A stretch of DNA of 32,767 nucleotides from Oxalobacteraceae bacterium (GTDB taxonomy: Bacteria; Pseudomonadota; Gammaproteobacteria; Burkholderiales; Burkholderiaceae_D). Made by a program: the position numbers and the translations under genes. The notes beneath the pieces were generated by a model. The model saw only the letters and a program-made list of their open reading frames with translations, was not told the DNA's origin and ran no database searches. The stretch is from the NCBI GenBank assembly GCA_027490465.1, contig JAIXXZ010000038.1, forward strand, positions 1-32,767, given 5' to 3'. Positions 21,103 to 29,263 of this stretch are shown one piece after another; positions within the stretch are counted from its first letter, which is position 1, and each line of letters begins with the position of its first letter.

Positions 21103-22044
21103 TCACGCTGCCGCGAGATAAAAGCTGCTTGCTTCCGTTTGGGCTCGCTGGTCCTGCTGCCGGCGTTGCGAGTGAACAAGACGATTCATCATATGTAAAT
21201 CTTTGTCTGTCAGCTTTAGTGCTGAATCAACCCAGATTGAGGTGATGTCCAGAAGTTCTTTATACGAGATTGGGTTGGTATGCCGCCGGCATTCGTAGAT
21301 GGCGCGTAGCCCGTTGAGTCTTTTACTTTGTTTTTGGATCATTTCGAAAACAGCTTTATTGCCTTCGCCCGGAGGGACGACTAAGTCAACGACGCCTAGT
21401 TTTTCTAAATCTTCGGCGAGATAAGTATTTCCGCTGATCATCATCTTTTCCGCTGCCCGCATGCCAATCCGCCGGCTGAGGAGGCTATACGCGCCCATCC
21501 CTGGAAAAAGATTGAACATGATTTCCGGGAAGCCCATTCTGACGCCTCGCTCGGCAACGATGATGTTGCTGGACAATGCAAATTCAAATCCGCCACCTAA
21601 GGCATCACCTTGTACGAGCGATATCGTCATCGCAGAGGCGTTATAGTTGCAGAGTCGGGTATATATCCCATCAACGCAGAGTTTTGCATAATTCATCAAG
21701 GCATGTCGGTCTCTCGCTTTGATCAGCCTGATAAACAGGGCAAGATCGCCACCAAGATTAAAAGTAGAAGGGTGGCGTGATGCGATCACAAAGTAGTCTA
21801 CGGGAGACCAGGCGTTTTCATGGAAAAACTGACCGTCATGCCGCTGTACGTCAGTAAAAGTATGGTGCAATTCTTCCACCATGCCCAGGTTGAAACAGGG
21901 TACGCCCAGAGGTTTCATATAAGTCCATAAAGCATTGCTCGCGCTGTGGTACTCGAGGTCAATTTGGTGATACTGCCTCTTTGGTATGGAGACATTGCCA
22001 GTTCCCTGAATAACAGACATATTTTCGCGTTCTAAAGTCATCAT
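21103..22044 (-). CDS. rpfF: RpfF-type DSF synthase (enoyl-CoA hydratase/crotonase fold)
   Basis: Predicted bifunctional dehydratase/thioesterase that turns 3-hydroxyacyl-ACP into free cis-2-unsaturated fatty acid, the diffusible signal factor. The 313 residues carry the crotonase oxyanion-hole region NLGGDLALFI (96-105). The two catalytic glutamates are E154 (GGGFEFALS) and E174 (MGFPEIMFNLFPGMG), 20 apart as in Xanthomonas RpfF. The N-terminus is about 15-20 residues longer than usual. ATG 22044 is supported by AAAGGAG seven bases upstream; ATG 22041 is the alternative. The gene converges on rpfC and the di-iron gene rather than lying in line with them as in Xanthomonas. Confidence 0.92.
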   Translation of the reverse strand: MMTLERENMSVIQGTGNVSIPKRQYHQIDLEYHSASNALWTYMKPLGVPCFNLGMVEELHHTFTDVQRHDGQFFHENAWSPVDYFVIASRHPSTFNLGGDLALFIRLIKARDRHALMNYAKLCVDGIYTRLCNYNASAMTISLVQGDALGGGFEFALSSNIIVAERGVRMGFPEIMFNLFPGMGAYSLLSRRIGMRAAEKMMISGNTYLAEDLEKLGVVDLVVPPGEGNKAVFEMIQKQSKRLNGLRAIYECRRHTNPISYKELLDITSIWVDSALKLTDKDLHMMNRLVHSQRRQQDQRAQTEASSFYLAAA

Positions 22045-22065
22045 GCTGATGCTCCTTTGATGGAA

Positions 22066-22257
22066 TCAATGAATGAATGCTGTTTCTAAATATCGATAGC
22101 TCATCGGTATTCGTGCAGCATCACGTTTTTTGATAATTTGATACTTTTTAAAAAACAGTTTTACCTTTATGTTTTTTTCTTGACACATAGGAAAGACCAG
22201 TTCTTGTGTAACATGCTGCGGTAAACTTCCATCATTTATAGCTATATCGAAAACCAT
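22066..22257 (-). CDS. Possible 63-residue leader protein upstream of rpfF
   Basis: An open frame in the rpfF direction ends 21 bases before the rpfF ATG. The product is lysine-rich (KNIKVKLFFKKYQIIKKRD), without a membrane helix or recognised domain. The ribosome-binding site is weak. It could be a small cotranscribed gene, a remnant, or chance in AT-rich leader DNA. Confidence 0.28.
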   Translation of the reverse strand: MVFDIAINDGSLPQHVTQELVFPMCQEKNIKVKLFFKKYQIIKKRDAARIPMSYRYLETAFIH

Positions 22258-22551
22258 TTTTATGTCTTGATGCGGCGCTGATTGAACGTCACTGCAACTT
22301 GTTTTTGCTCAGTTGTTGTGGCGTGATTCAGTGTAAAAAAAATGCTTTTACAACAAAAATGAATTAGCAGATCCCCTGAAACTGCTAATAGTGTTCGAGA
22401 TTTTTTGCCAGCTTTGAGTGGCTTTTTGATTGATTGTCGATATGAAATGAAAAGTCAGACTGTATGTTCTTGTGTGGCTAATCAGGCCATGAGATTTTTC
22501 AGGGCAAAGTCTGCGGTAAAATCTGGGTAATACATCTTCTGTGATCATTCA
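22258..22551. promoter_or_regulatory. Control region between rpfF and carbonic anhydrase, with a perfect dyad
   Basis: This divergent gap must contain promoters for rpfF (minus) and the carbonic anhydrase gene (plus). It holds a perfect eight-base inverted repeat, ATTAGCAG (22363-22370) and CTGCTAAT (22382-22389), with an 11-base spacer. This is operator-like and in the centre of the gap. The sequence is AT-rich relative to its surroundings. No specific regulator can be named. Confidence 0.4.
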
Positions 22552-23232
22552 ATGAAAAAAGACGAGTCAGTTTCAGTTCTCGAGCAGCTTTTTGCAAATA
22601 ATCGGCAATGGGCTGATTCCATGATTGCTCGTGATCCTGAATATTTTCGGAAGCTGCTGTCACAGCAATCACCCGAATTTTTATGGATTGGTTGTTCGGA
22701 TAGCCGCGTCCCGGCAAACACCATCGTTGGTCTCGAGCCCGGCGAGCTATTCGTTCACCGTAATGTCGCCAACGTGGTGGTTCACTCTGATTTGAATAGT
22801 CTGTCTGTTTTGCAATTTGCGATTGATGTTTTGCGGGTCAAACATATCATCGTGTGTGGTCACTACGGTTGCTCTGGCGTGAAGACGGCTCTTGAGCGCC
22901 GCCGGGTGGGATTGGCGGATAACTGGCTTCGCCATGTACAAGACGTACACAACAAGCACACGGATGTTCTACCGTTGGGAATGACGCCGCGAGAGCGCAG
23001 CGATCGGCTGTGTGAACTGAATGTTATTGAACAGGTTGTCAACGTTTGCCAGACGACTATCTTGCAAGATGCATGGGATCGCGGACAGCAAGTGACTGTC
23101 CATAGCTGGGTCTACAGTCTGGAAGACGGGCTGGTTCGTGACTTGGGTCTGGCAGTGAGCGAACTGGATTCGCTCGCACCCCAGCTGGAATCGAGTTTGG
23201 CTCGCTACCAAACGGGTGCCAGCCATACATGA
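22552..23232 (+). CDS. can: Beta-class carbonic anhydrase
   Basis: Zinc enzyme interconverting carbon dioxide and bicarbonate, supplying bicarbonate to carboxylases at ambient CO2. The 226 residues show the family zinc ligands C48 with the D50/R52 dyad (WIGCSDSRVPAN), and H104 and C107 (VCGHYGCSGV). GELFVHRNVANVV lies between them, and the C-terminus has VHSWVYSLEDGLVRDLG. Length matches the E. coli Can type. It is divergent from rpfF across a 500-base gap and converges on panB. A role in signalling is not implied by the sequence; it may simply be a neighbour. Confidence 0.95.
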   Translation: MKKDESVSVLEQLFANNRQWADSMIARDPEYFRKLLSQQSPEFLWIGCSDSRVPANTIVGLEPGELFVHRNVANVVVHSDLNSLSVLQFAIDVLRVKHIIVCGHYGCSGVKTALERRRVGLADNWLRHVQDVHNKHTDVLPLGMTPRERSDRLCELNVIEQVVNVCQTTILQDAWDRGQQVTVHSWVYSLEDGLVRDLGLAVSELDSLAPQLESSLARYQTGASHT

Positions 23233-23306
23233 GTGCGGGTGCGCGACAGTTCCGAGCTCAGTACTGAAAGTGCGGTCCTGCGCGAGGTGTCAGGCAGGTG
23301 TTTGCT

Positions 23307-24134
23307 TCAGAAGCAGTGCTCCGCACCGGGGAAACTGCCATCTTTGACAGCCCGCACATACGCACTGATGGCCTTTGCGATGTCTGGCTGATCTTCCATG
23401 AAGTTTTTGACGAACTTCGGTCGATGCCCTGGGAAGATACCCAGCATGTCCTGCATGACCAATACCTGACCCGAGCAACCCGGACCAGCACCGATACCTA
23501 TGGTTGGGATCAGCAATGCTGTTGTGACACGTTCGGCCAGAGCAGTCGGTATCGCTTCCAGTACCAGCAATGAGGCGCCAGCCTCCTGCAGCGTGAGAGC
23601 GTCGGCTAGCAGCTTCTCGGCAGCCGCGTCTGTTTTTCCCTGGACCTTGAAACCCCCCAGTTGATGAACAGATTGCGGTGTCAGCCCGAGGTGGGCACAT
23701 ACCGGTATCCCGCGTTCCACCAGCATGTTGACTGTAGGCGCCAGCCAGCTGCCGCCCTCCATTTTGACCATCTCCGCTCCGGCCCGCATCAGCATTGCTG
23801 CATTGTCCATCGCAGTCTCAGGCATTGCATAAAATCCGAAGGGCATATCGGCGACCAGGAAAGGAGCGCGGTTGCCGCGCGCGACGCACGCAGTGTGGTA
23901 GACGATATCGGTCATCGTCACAGGCAAGGTGGTGTCATGACCTTGTATCACCATACCCAGTGAGTCGCCTACCAGAAGGGCATCCACGCCGGAATTGTCC
24001 ATGGCCGCAGCAAAGCTGGCGTCATAACAAGTGAGCATGGCAATTTTTTCGGCGCGCGTGCGCATCTCTGCGAGCGTGTTGATCGTGACTTTTTTCCGGG
24101 CACTGTCGTTGGCTGATTTCGGATAACCGGTCAT
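23307..24134 (-). CDS. panB: Ketopantoate hydroxymethyltransferase
   Basis: Transfers a one-carbon unit from methylene-tetrahydrofolate to alpha-ketoisovalerate, the first step toward pantothenate and coenzyme A. The 275 residues contain the family core [20 protein letters not shown], then [42 protein letters not shown], and [20 protein letters not shown]. The magnesium-binding Asp/Glu residues are included. It starts two bases after the dgk stop and is the last gene of the perM-to-panB cluster. Confidence 0.97.
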   Translation of the reverse strand: MTGYPKSANDSARKKVTINTLAEMRTRAEKIAMLTCYDASFAAAMDNSGVDALLVGDSLGMVIQGHDTTLPVTMTDIVYHTACVARGNRAPFLVADMPFGFYAMPETAMDNAAMLMRAGAEMVKMEGGSWLAPTVNMLVERGIPVCAHLGLTPQSVHQLGGFKVQGKTDAAAEKLLADALTLQEAGASLLVLEAIPTALAERVTTALLIPTIGIGAGPGCSGQVLVMQDMLGIFPGHRPKFVKNFMEDQPDIAKAISAYVRAVKDGSFPGAEHCF

Positions 24135-24136
24135 GC

Positions 24137-24778
24137 TTATTCTCCGCGGTTAAAGAATTCTCGCTTGCCCCGCATGCCTGCAATTCGCTCCAGCAGCAGA
24201 TCGAAATCATCGCTGCTTTCGACGGGGTTCAAGTGCTCTGCATTCACCATGAGCAGCGGTGATGTTTCGTAGTTATAAAAAAAGCGGCTATAACTTTCGC
24301 AAAGACGCTGAAGATAATTTTCGGAGATGCCCGCTTCGCTGGGGATACCTCGGCGGCGAATGCGTTCCGCGAGCGTTGCCGGTGCCGCCTGAAGGTAGAT
24401 CACCAAATCTGGTCTGGGTGCGGACTGACTGAAATGATCGAACAATTGCCGATACAGATTGAGCTCATCATCGGCCAGCGTGAGTGTCGCAAAGAGCGGG
24501 TCTTTATCGATGAGAAAATCCGAAACTACAGGTGCCGAGAACATATCGGTTTGTGTCAGATCGCGCAGCTGGTTGATTCGCTGGAACAGAAAAAACATCT
24601 GCGTCGGTAATGCGTACCGCGCCGCATCCCGATAAAAACGTTCCAGAAATGGATTTTCCTGTGGTTGCTCCAGCACGGGCTGCGCATTGGTTTCGGCTGC
24701 GATTCGCCGGGCAAGGCTGGTTTTGCCCACGCCGATCGGACCCTCCACAACGATATAACGATATTTTTCCAGGCTCAT
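24137..24778 (-). CDS. Deoxynucleoside kinase (dGK/dAK family)
   Basis: P-loop kinase that phosphorylates deoxynucleosides for nucleotide salvage. From ATG 24778 there are 213 residues with the P-loop GPIGVGKT (13-20), the substrate motif [19 protein letters not shown], and the arginine-rich lid [21 protein letters not shown] longer frame from a GTG at 24844 adds 22 residues before the usual YIVVEG start and is unlikely. The gene sits between folK and panB, an order repeated in betaproteobacteria. Whether it prefers deoxyadenosine or deoxyguanosine cannot be told. Confidence 0.9.
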   Translation of the reverse strand: MSLEKYRYIVVEGPIGVGKTSLARRIAAETNAQPVLEQPQENPFLERFYRDAARYALPTQMFFLFQRINQLRDLTQTDMFSAPVVSDFLIDKDPLFATLTLADDELNLYRQLFDHFSQSAPRPDLVIYLQAAPATLAERIRRRGIPSEAGISENYLQRLCESYSRFFYNYETSPLLMVNAEHLNPVESSDDFDLLLERIAGMRGKREFFNRGE

Positions 24779-24863
24779 GCGAGAGATGATACGCGATTGA
24801 GATAAGGGGATGCCTGCTGCGTGGGGCTTGTGCAGTCCAGGCACACGACTAATTCAGGCCCTC

Positions 24864-25379
24864 TTAGTTACAGGGCAGCACCGGAGCTGCGGCGTGCTTC
24901 AGGACTTTTATGCGCTGATCCTGAACGCTTGCCAGAAAATCCTGTGCCTGACCCTTGCCAGGAATATGGATGGCTGCATCCAGCTCAAGCAGAGGCCTGA
25001 GTACAAAGGCGCGGTCGGTCATGCGCGGATGCGGTACTTCCAAATCGCGGCTCTGTATCCGGGCCTGCCCGTAAAGCAATAAATCCAGATCCAGAGTGCG
25101 GGGCGCATTCCGAAATGGCCGCTCGCGTCCAAATGCCAGCTCGATTTTCTGAAGCTCCGACAACAAGGTTTCGGCCGCAAGACTCGTATCGATACGCGCG
25201 ACTGCGTTAACGAAATCGGATCCGGTGGCGTCAATCGGCGCACTGGCAAACAGGGAGGAGCTGGCCGAGAAGCGCGTATGGGTCAGTTCCTGCAACGCCA
25301 CTATGGCGCGACGCACCGTCTGCTCTGGGTTGCCAAGATTGGCCCCAATACCGACATAAGCCGAAACCATGGCGGTCAC
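24864..25379 (-). CDS. folK: 6-hydroxymethyl-dihydropterin pyrophosphokinase
   Basis: Makes the pyrophosphorylated pterin for folate synthesis. The 171 residues contain YVGIGANLGNPEQTVRRAI, then LFASAPID, DFVNAVARIDTSL, and the signature ERPFRNAPRTLDLDLLLYG with the magnesium aspartates, followed by LEVPHPRMTDRAFVLRPLLE. A GTG start at 25379 is preferred: GGAGG lies seven bases upstream and GTGA overlaps the pcnB stop by four bases. ATG 25370 (MVSAYVG) is 16 bases from that site. Placement beside panB, also folate-linked, fits a cofactor cluster. Confidence 0.94.
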   Translation of the reverse strand: MTAMVSAYVGIGANLGNPEQTVRRAIVALQELTHTRFSASSSLFASAPIDATGSDFVNAVARIDTSLAAETLLSELQKIELAFGRERPFRNAPRTLDLDLLLYGQARIQSRDLEVPHPRMTDRAFVLRPLLELDAAIHIPGKGQAQDFLASVQDQRIKVLKHAAAPVLPCN

Positions 25380-26728
25380 TTGATATCCTCCGGGCTCTTG
25401 CTGCGGCCGCGTCCACCGCGGCGTCGGCGCCGCTTGGGCGCAGCGCTATCGGTCTCTGGCGTTTTGCGGTTGAGCAGCGATTCACGATCAGCGCTGTCGG
25501 CCTGGATAAACTCGGTCCACCAGTCCCCGAGTTCTGCATCAATCTCGCCCGATGCGCAGCGCAGCAGCAGAAAATCGTAGCCTGCACGCAGGCGCGTGTG
25601 CTCCAGGAGTTTGTGGGGTGTTTTACCGGTACGACGTTCAAAGCGAGGTTGCATCGCCCAGATATCACGCATGTCGGTTGCGATCCGTCGTTGCAGTGCG
25701 AGTTTTTCGGTCTGGCTATCGAGCACATCATCAGCAGCCAGATGCAGCGCGGGAATCGGATACTCGCCCGCTGCGCGATAGGCTTCCCATTTTTCCAGCA
25801 CCTGATGCCACAGAAGCGAAGCGAACAGAAAACCGGGCGAGACCGGTTTGCCTTGTCGCACGCGCTCATCCGTATTGGCCAGCGCCAGTGTGACGAATTT
25901 TTCGCCCATGGGCTGCTCAAGCACCACATCCAGCAAAGGCAAGAGTCCATGATGCAAGCCTTCTTGTCGCAGCTGCTGCAGGCAGGCCATGGCATGGCCG
26001 CTCATCAGCAGCTTGAGCATTTCATCAAAGACACGCGCTGCAGGCACATTGTTGATCAGTGGTGCCATCACGGAAATAGGCGTGCGTGTGGTCGGCGCAA
26101 TCTTGAAATTGAGTTTCGCAGCAAAGCGCACCACGCGCAAAAGACGTACCGGATCTTCACGGTAGCGTGCCTCAGGGTCACCGATCATGCGCAGCGAGCG
26201 GCTGCGAATATCTTTCATGCCACCGTGATAATCGAGCACCATCTGCTGCTCGGGATCGTAATACATCGCATTGATCGTGAAATCACGCCGCTCGGCATCT
26301 TCATGCTGCTCGCCGAAGGTGTTATCGCGCAAAACCCGGCCATGCTCGTCTTTGGGCGCGCCATCGGATGAACTGCCGCGAAAGGTCGTGACTTCGATCA
26401 GGTCCTGACCAAACATCACATGCACGATCTGAAACCGGCGACCGATGATGAAAGCGCGGCGAAACAGGCGCTTGATCTGTTCTGGCGTGGCATTGGTGGC
26501 GACATCAAAATCTTTGGGTCTGAATCCGAGTACCAGATCGCGCACAGCGCCACCGACAATGAATGCCTTGAATCCCGCGCGCTGCAAGGTCTCCGTGACA
26601 CGCACTGCGTTGGATGACACATCATCAGGGTCAATACCGTGCTCATCGGGCCCGAAAACCAGTGGAGCATGGGCCTCGCCAGCGTTTGAGCCATTGCCGA
26701 GAAGGCGGCGTATGAATTTTCTAATCAT
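25376..26728 (-). CDS. pcnB: Poly(A) polymerase I
   Basis: Adds 3' poly(A) tails that promote RNA decay. The 450 residues contain the nucleotidyltransferase core AFIVGGAVRDLVLGFRPKDF, with catalytic D73 and D75 in KDFDVAT. The RNA-binding region has RRDFTINAMYYDPEQ and RYREDPVRLLRVVRFAAKL. A basic tail RRRRRGGRGRSKS is typical of PcnB rather than CCA-adding enzymes. ATG 26728 overlaps the preceding HAD gene stop by eight bases; the frame extension upstream of it is unnecessary. Confidence 0.95.
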   Translation of the reverse strand: MIRKFIRRLLGNGSNAGEAHAPLVFGPDEHGIDPDDVSSNAVRVTETLQRAGFKAFIVGGAVRDLVLGFRPKDFDVATNATPEQIKRLFRRAFIIGRRFQIVHVMFGQDLIEVTTFRGSSSDGAPKDEHGRVLRDNTFGEQHEDAERRDFTINAMYYDPEQQMVLDYHGGMKDIRSRSLRMIGDPEARYREDPVRLLRVVRFAAKLNFKIAPTTRTPISVMAPLINNVPAARVFDEMLKLLMSGHAMACLQQLRQEGLHHGLLPLLDVVLEQPMGEKFVTLALANTDERVRQGKPVSPGFLFASLLWHQVLEKWEAYRAAGEYPIPALHLAADDVLDSQTEKLALQRRIATDMRDIWAMQPRFERRTGKTPHKLLEHTRLRAGYDFLLLRCASGEIDAELGDWWTEFIQADSADRESLLNRKTPETDSAAPKRRRRRGGRGRSKSPEDIK

Positions 26729-27392
26729 TAAACAGGTGCAGTATCGGCCAGCCATGTGCTTCTGCGTGAGACATCAGCTTGGCATTAGGATTGGTGGCAA
26801 CGGGATGACTTACTGCCGAGAGCAGCGGAATATCGTTCTGCGAATCGCTGTAGAACGTGCTGCGCTCGAAACCGGACAGCGACAGATTCATCGTTGAGAG
26901 CCACTGATGCAGGTTGATGACCTTGCCCTCTGCAAAAGGCGGTGTTCCAGTGTGACGGCCCGTAATTTGTCCATTGCCATCCAATTCAGGTTCTGCTGCA
27001 ATCAGATGGGTAACACCAAAGGCCTCGGCGATGGGGCCGGTAACAAACCGGTTGGTCGCTGTGACAATGGCGATCAGGTCACCCGCCTGCTGATGCCTGT
27101 CAATCAGTGCCAGTGCCTCAGGCCGGATCGCAGGTGCGATGACCTCGGTCATGAACTGAGCATGCCAGGAATCGAGTTGTGGGCGCGAAAAGCGTGCGAG
27201 CGTACCAAACGCGAACTCAAGATACTCCACCGGATTCAGCGTGCCTTGCTGATACTGCTCGTAAAAGACCGCATTGCGTGCAGTGAACGTGGCTTGATCC
27301 ACCGCACCGGTGCGAACCAGGAATTGACCCCATTCATAATCAGAATCCAGGGGCAGCAGCGTATTGTCGAGATCGAAAAGCGTGAGGTTCAT
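26721..27392 (-). CDS. HAD-superfamily phosphatase, SerB-like (subfamily IB)
   Basis: The 223 residues start with motif I LTLFDLDNTLLPLDSDYEWG (D7, D9), then a helical cap. Motif II is AIVTATNRF, a lysine lies in FAEGKVINLHQWL, and motif IV is FYSDSQNDIPLLSAV. This order matches HAD-IB phosphatases related to phosphoserine phosphatase, though the substrate is not evident. Its ATG overlaps the hda stop by four bases (ATGA), so translation is probably coupled. Confidence 0.87.
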   Translation of the reverse strand: MNLTLFDLDNTLLPLDSDYEWGQFLVRTGAVDQATFTARNAVFYEQYQQGTLNPVEYLEFAFGTLARFSRPQLDSWHAQFMTEVIAPAIRPEALALIDRHQQAGDLIAIVTATNRFVTGPIAEAFGVTHLIAAEPELDGNGQITGRHTGTPPFAEGKVINLHQWLSTMNLSLSGFERSTFYSDSQNDIPLLSAVSHPVATNPNAKLMSHAEAHGWPILHLFND

Positions 27393-28075
27393 GAGGTAGG
27401 TTGCGCATCGGCGAGTTGCAGAAGCTCTCGCAACAGCGGCATCGTAATGGGGCGCTGAGTCTCCAGCGAGTAGCGGTCCAGCGCATCAAGAATCGCCGAC
27501 AATGATTGCATGTCTCTGCGAAAGTGCGTCAGGAGGTAGGGTAACACGCCCGGCGACAGTACCAGACCACGCGCATCCGCCGATTTCGACAGTGCGTCGA
27601 TTTTCTCGTCATCTGACAGACCATGGACTTGATAGACCAGGCCCCAGGCTAGTCGGGTGCGCAAATCTTCGCGCAGGGTGAGTTGTGCGGGTGGTTTGCC
27701 AGTAGCGGCTACCAGCATCCCGCCCGATTCTCGTACCTGGTTATAAAGTGCGAAGGCTGCAATCTGCTGGTCAGCATCAAGATGATCGCAATCATCAAGC
27801 AGGTAGAGCGCGATCTCGGACGACCACGAATAATTCCCTGGAGGCTGATCAGCGCTCAGATAAAGCGCCTGCCCACCCGCACCCAGCGCATACAGCAAAT
27901 GCGTCTTGCCCGCACCAGCTTCGCCCCAGAGGGTGATGAAGTGCTGATCCGGTGAAACCGCTTTTCTGCTGTGTATGCGGCGAAGCATGGCGGCCAGCTC
28001 CTGATTTCGTCCAATGACGAAGCTGTCCAGCGTGGGTGGCCCAGATGCACCCCAGTCAAGCAGCAGCTGTCTCAT
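27389..28075 (-). CDS. hda: DnaA regulatory inactivator Hda
   Basis: AAA+ DnaA homologue that, with the DNA-loaded sliding clamp, triggers ATP hydrolysis on DnaA to limit re-initiation. The 228 residues begin with a clamp-binding-type N-terminus MRQLLLDW. They have Walker A LWGEAGAGKTHLL (49-61), Walker B YLLDDCDHLD (91-100) and the sensor region LREDLRTRLAWGLVYQVHGL. There is no DnaA DNA-binding domain. It overlaps the perM stop by four bases. Confidence 0.95.
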   Translation of the reverse strand: MRQLLLDWGASGPPTLDSFVIGRNQELAAMLRRIHSRKAVSPDQHFITLWGEAGAGKTHLLYALGAGGQALYLSADQPPGNYSWSSEIALYLLDDCDHLDADQQIAAFALYNQVRESGGMLVAATGKPPAQLTLREDLRTRLAWGLVYQVHGLSDDEKIDALSKSADARGLVLSPGVLPYLLTHFRRDMQSLSAILDALDRYSLETQRPITMPLLRELLQLADAQPTS

Positions 28076-29139
28076 GACTGATTGTAAAAACTGCTGTCAA
28101 GGTAGTGTTGGCGTAAACGACCAAACACCACCAGCAGAATCGCCGAAGCAGGAAGCGCCAGCAGCACACCGACAAAGCCGAACAACTGACCAAACGCGAG
28201 CAGTGCAAAAATCACGGCAAGCGGATGCAGGCCGATACGCTCACCCACCAGTCGTGGTGTCAGATAAAAACTTTCGATGCACTGTCCCAGCCCGTACACG
28301 ATAGCCACGGCGATGAGTCCATGGGCAGTATCAAACTGTAAAACCGCTGCAACGATTGCCAGCAGCAGACCAACACCAAAGCCAATGTAGGGAATGAATA
28401 CCAGCAGGCCAGTAAGCAGCCCGACCGGAAGCGCAACATCGAAACCGGCCACGGCAAGGCCAATCGAGTAATAAGACGCCAGCAGCAGCATGACCAGCAA
28501 TTGTCCGCGGAGATATTGCGCAAGCAGGCTATCGACTTCCTGTGCCATATCAGTCACCTGCGCAATCCACCGGCGCGGTACGGTTTCGCCGATGCGTGCG
28601 AACAGCCGATGCCAGTCCAGCAATACATAAAACAGAACGATGGGTATCAGGAAGAAGGTTGCAAACCATCCGATGACGGCAGTGCCGCCCACGCGCAGCC
28701 AGGTCAGCAGGGCGGTGCTGAACCCATTGTCTGCAGCAAGTTTGTCGGTAATGATTTCACGAATGCCGGCCAGATCAAGTCTGCCACCCATGCCCAGTTG
28801 ACGCAGCCAGGCGCCGACACTGCCATCAATCCGATCAAGCAGTATGGGCAGTCTTTGTCTCAGGACCGGTAGTTCTTCACCCAGCACGGGCAGGACGATG
28901 AGGACGATAGCCGCGATCAGCAGTCCTACCGTCGCGATGGCGATCAGCGCTGCCACTGTGCGCGGCACGCCGCGTGCCGTCAGCGTATCCACGCCGGGAT
29001 TGAGTATGTATCCAATAATTCCCGCAGCGACAAAGGGCGTCAGGATAGGCCCGAGCAGCACCAGCATGACCGCCAGAATAATGCCGACTGCCAGCCACAG
29101 CAGCGTCTGTCTTTGTTCGGGCGTGGTCACAATGGGCAT
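28072..29139 (-). CDS. AI-2E/PerM-family membrane transporter
   Basis: Polytopic inner-membrane protein of the AI-2 exporter (PF01594) family, substrate uncertain. From ATG 29139 there are 355 residues with N-terminal helices (TLLWLAVGIILAVMLVLLGP, ILTPFVAAGIIGYILNPGVD), a middle soluble segment, and the C-terminal helices with YIGFGVGLLLAIVAAVLQF and LTPRLVGERIGLHPLAVIF, the family hallmark. A frame extension to 29244 would start at TTG and reach the purM leader, so it is not used. It heads the seven-gene minus-strand cluster. Confidence 0.9.
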   Translation of the reverse strand: MPIVTTPEQRQTLLWLAVGIILAVMLVLLGPILTPFVAAGIIGYILNPGVDTLTARGVPRTVAALIAIATVGLLIAAIVLIVLPVLGEELPVLRQRLPILLDRIDGSVGAWLRQLGMGGRLDLAGIREIITDKLAADNGFSTALLTWLRVGGTAVIGWFATFFLIPIVLFYVLLDWHRLFARIGETVPRRWIAQVTDMAQEVDSLLAQYLRGQLLVMLLLASYYSIGLAVAGFDVALPVGLLTGLLVFIPYIGFGVGLLLAIVAAVLQFDTAHGLIAVAIVYGLGQCIESFYLTPRLVGERIGLHPLAVIFALLAFGQLFGFVGVLLALPASAILLVVFGRLRQHYLDSSFYNQS

Positions 29140-29263
29140 GTCTCGCGGGGTCGGGGAGGGCGATTTGGTAAAATTGCGGGGCTCCGGCAGTCTGGCACCG
29201 TAGCAGGTGCGCCATTTTACCGTTTCCTTTGCCTGATTTCCCAATCATCCACCGTTCGTGACC
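29140..29263. promoter_or_regulatory. Divergent control region between perM-hda cluster and purM
   Basis: The 124 bases between the two ATG codons must drive both the minus-strand cluster and purM. No strong sigma-70 hexamers or purine-repressor box are evident by eye. It is a promoter region by position only. Confidence 0.35.

Noticed and set aside
22363..22389. CIRCE operator for HrcA
   Set aside because: CIRCE needs TTAGCACTC-N9-GAGTGCTAA; here the arms lack the CTC/GAG part and the spacing between the outer halves is two bases short.
24137..24844. Longer start for the deoxynucleoside kinase at GTG 24844
   Set aside because: The extra 22 residues precede the normal family start and have no supporting ribosome-binding site.
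27389..28075. DnaA replication initiator
   Set aside because: The protein is only 228 residues, with an AAA+ core and no DNA-binding domain, and has a clamp-binding N-terminus, which fits Hda.
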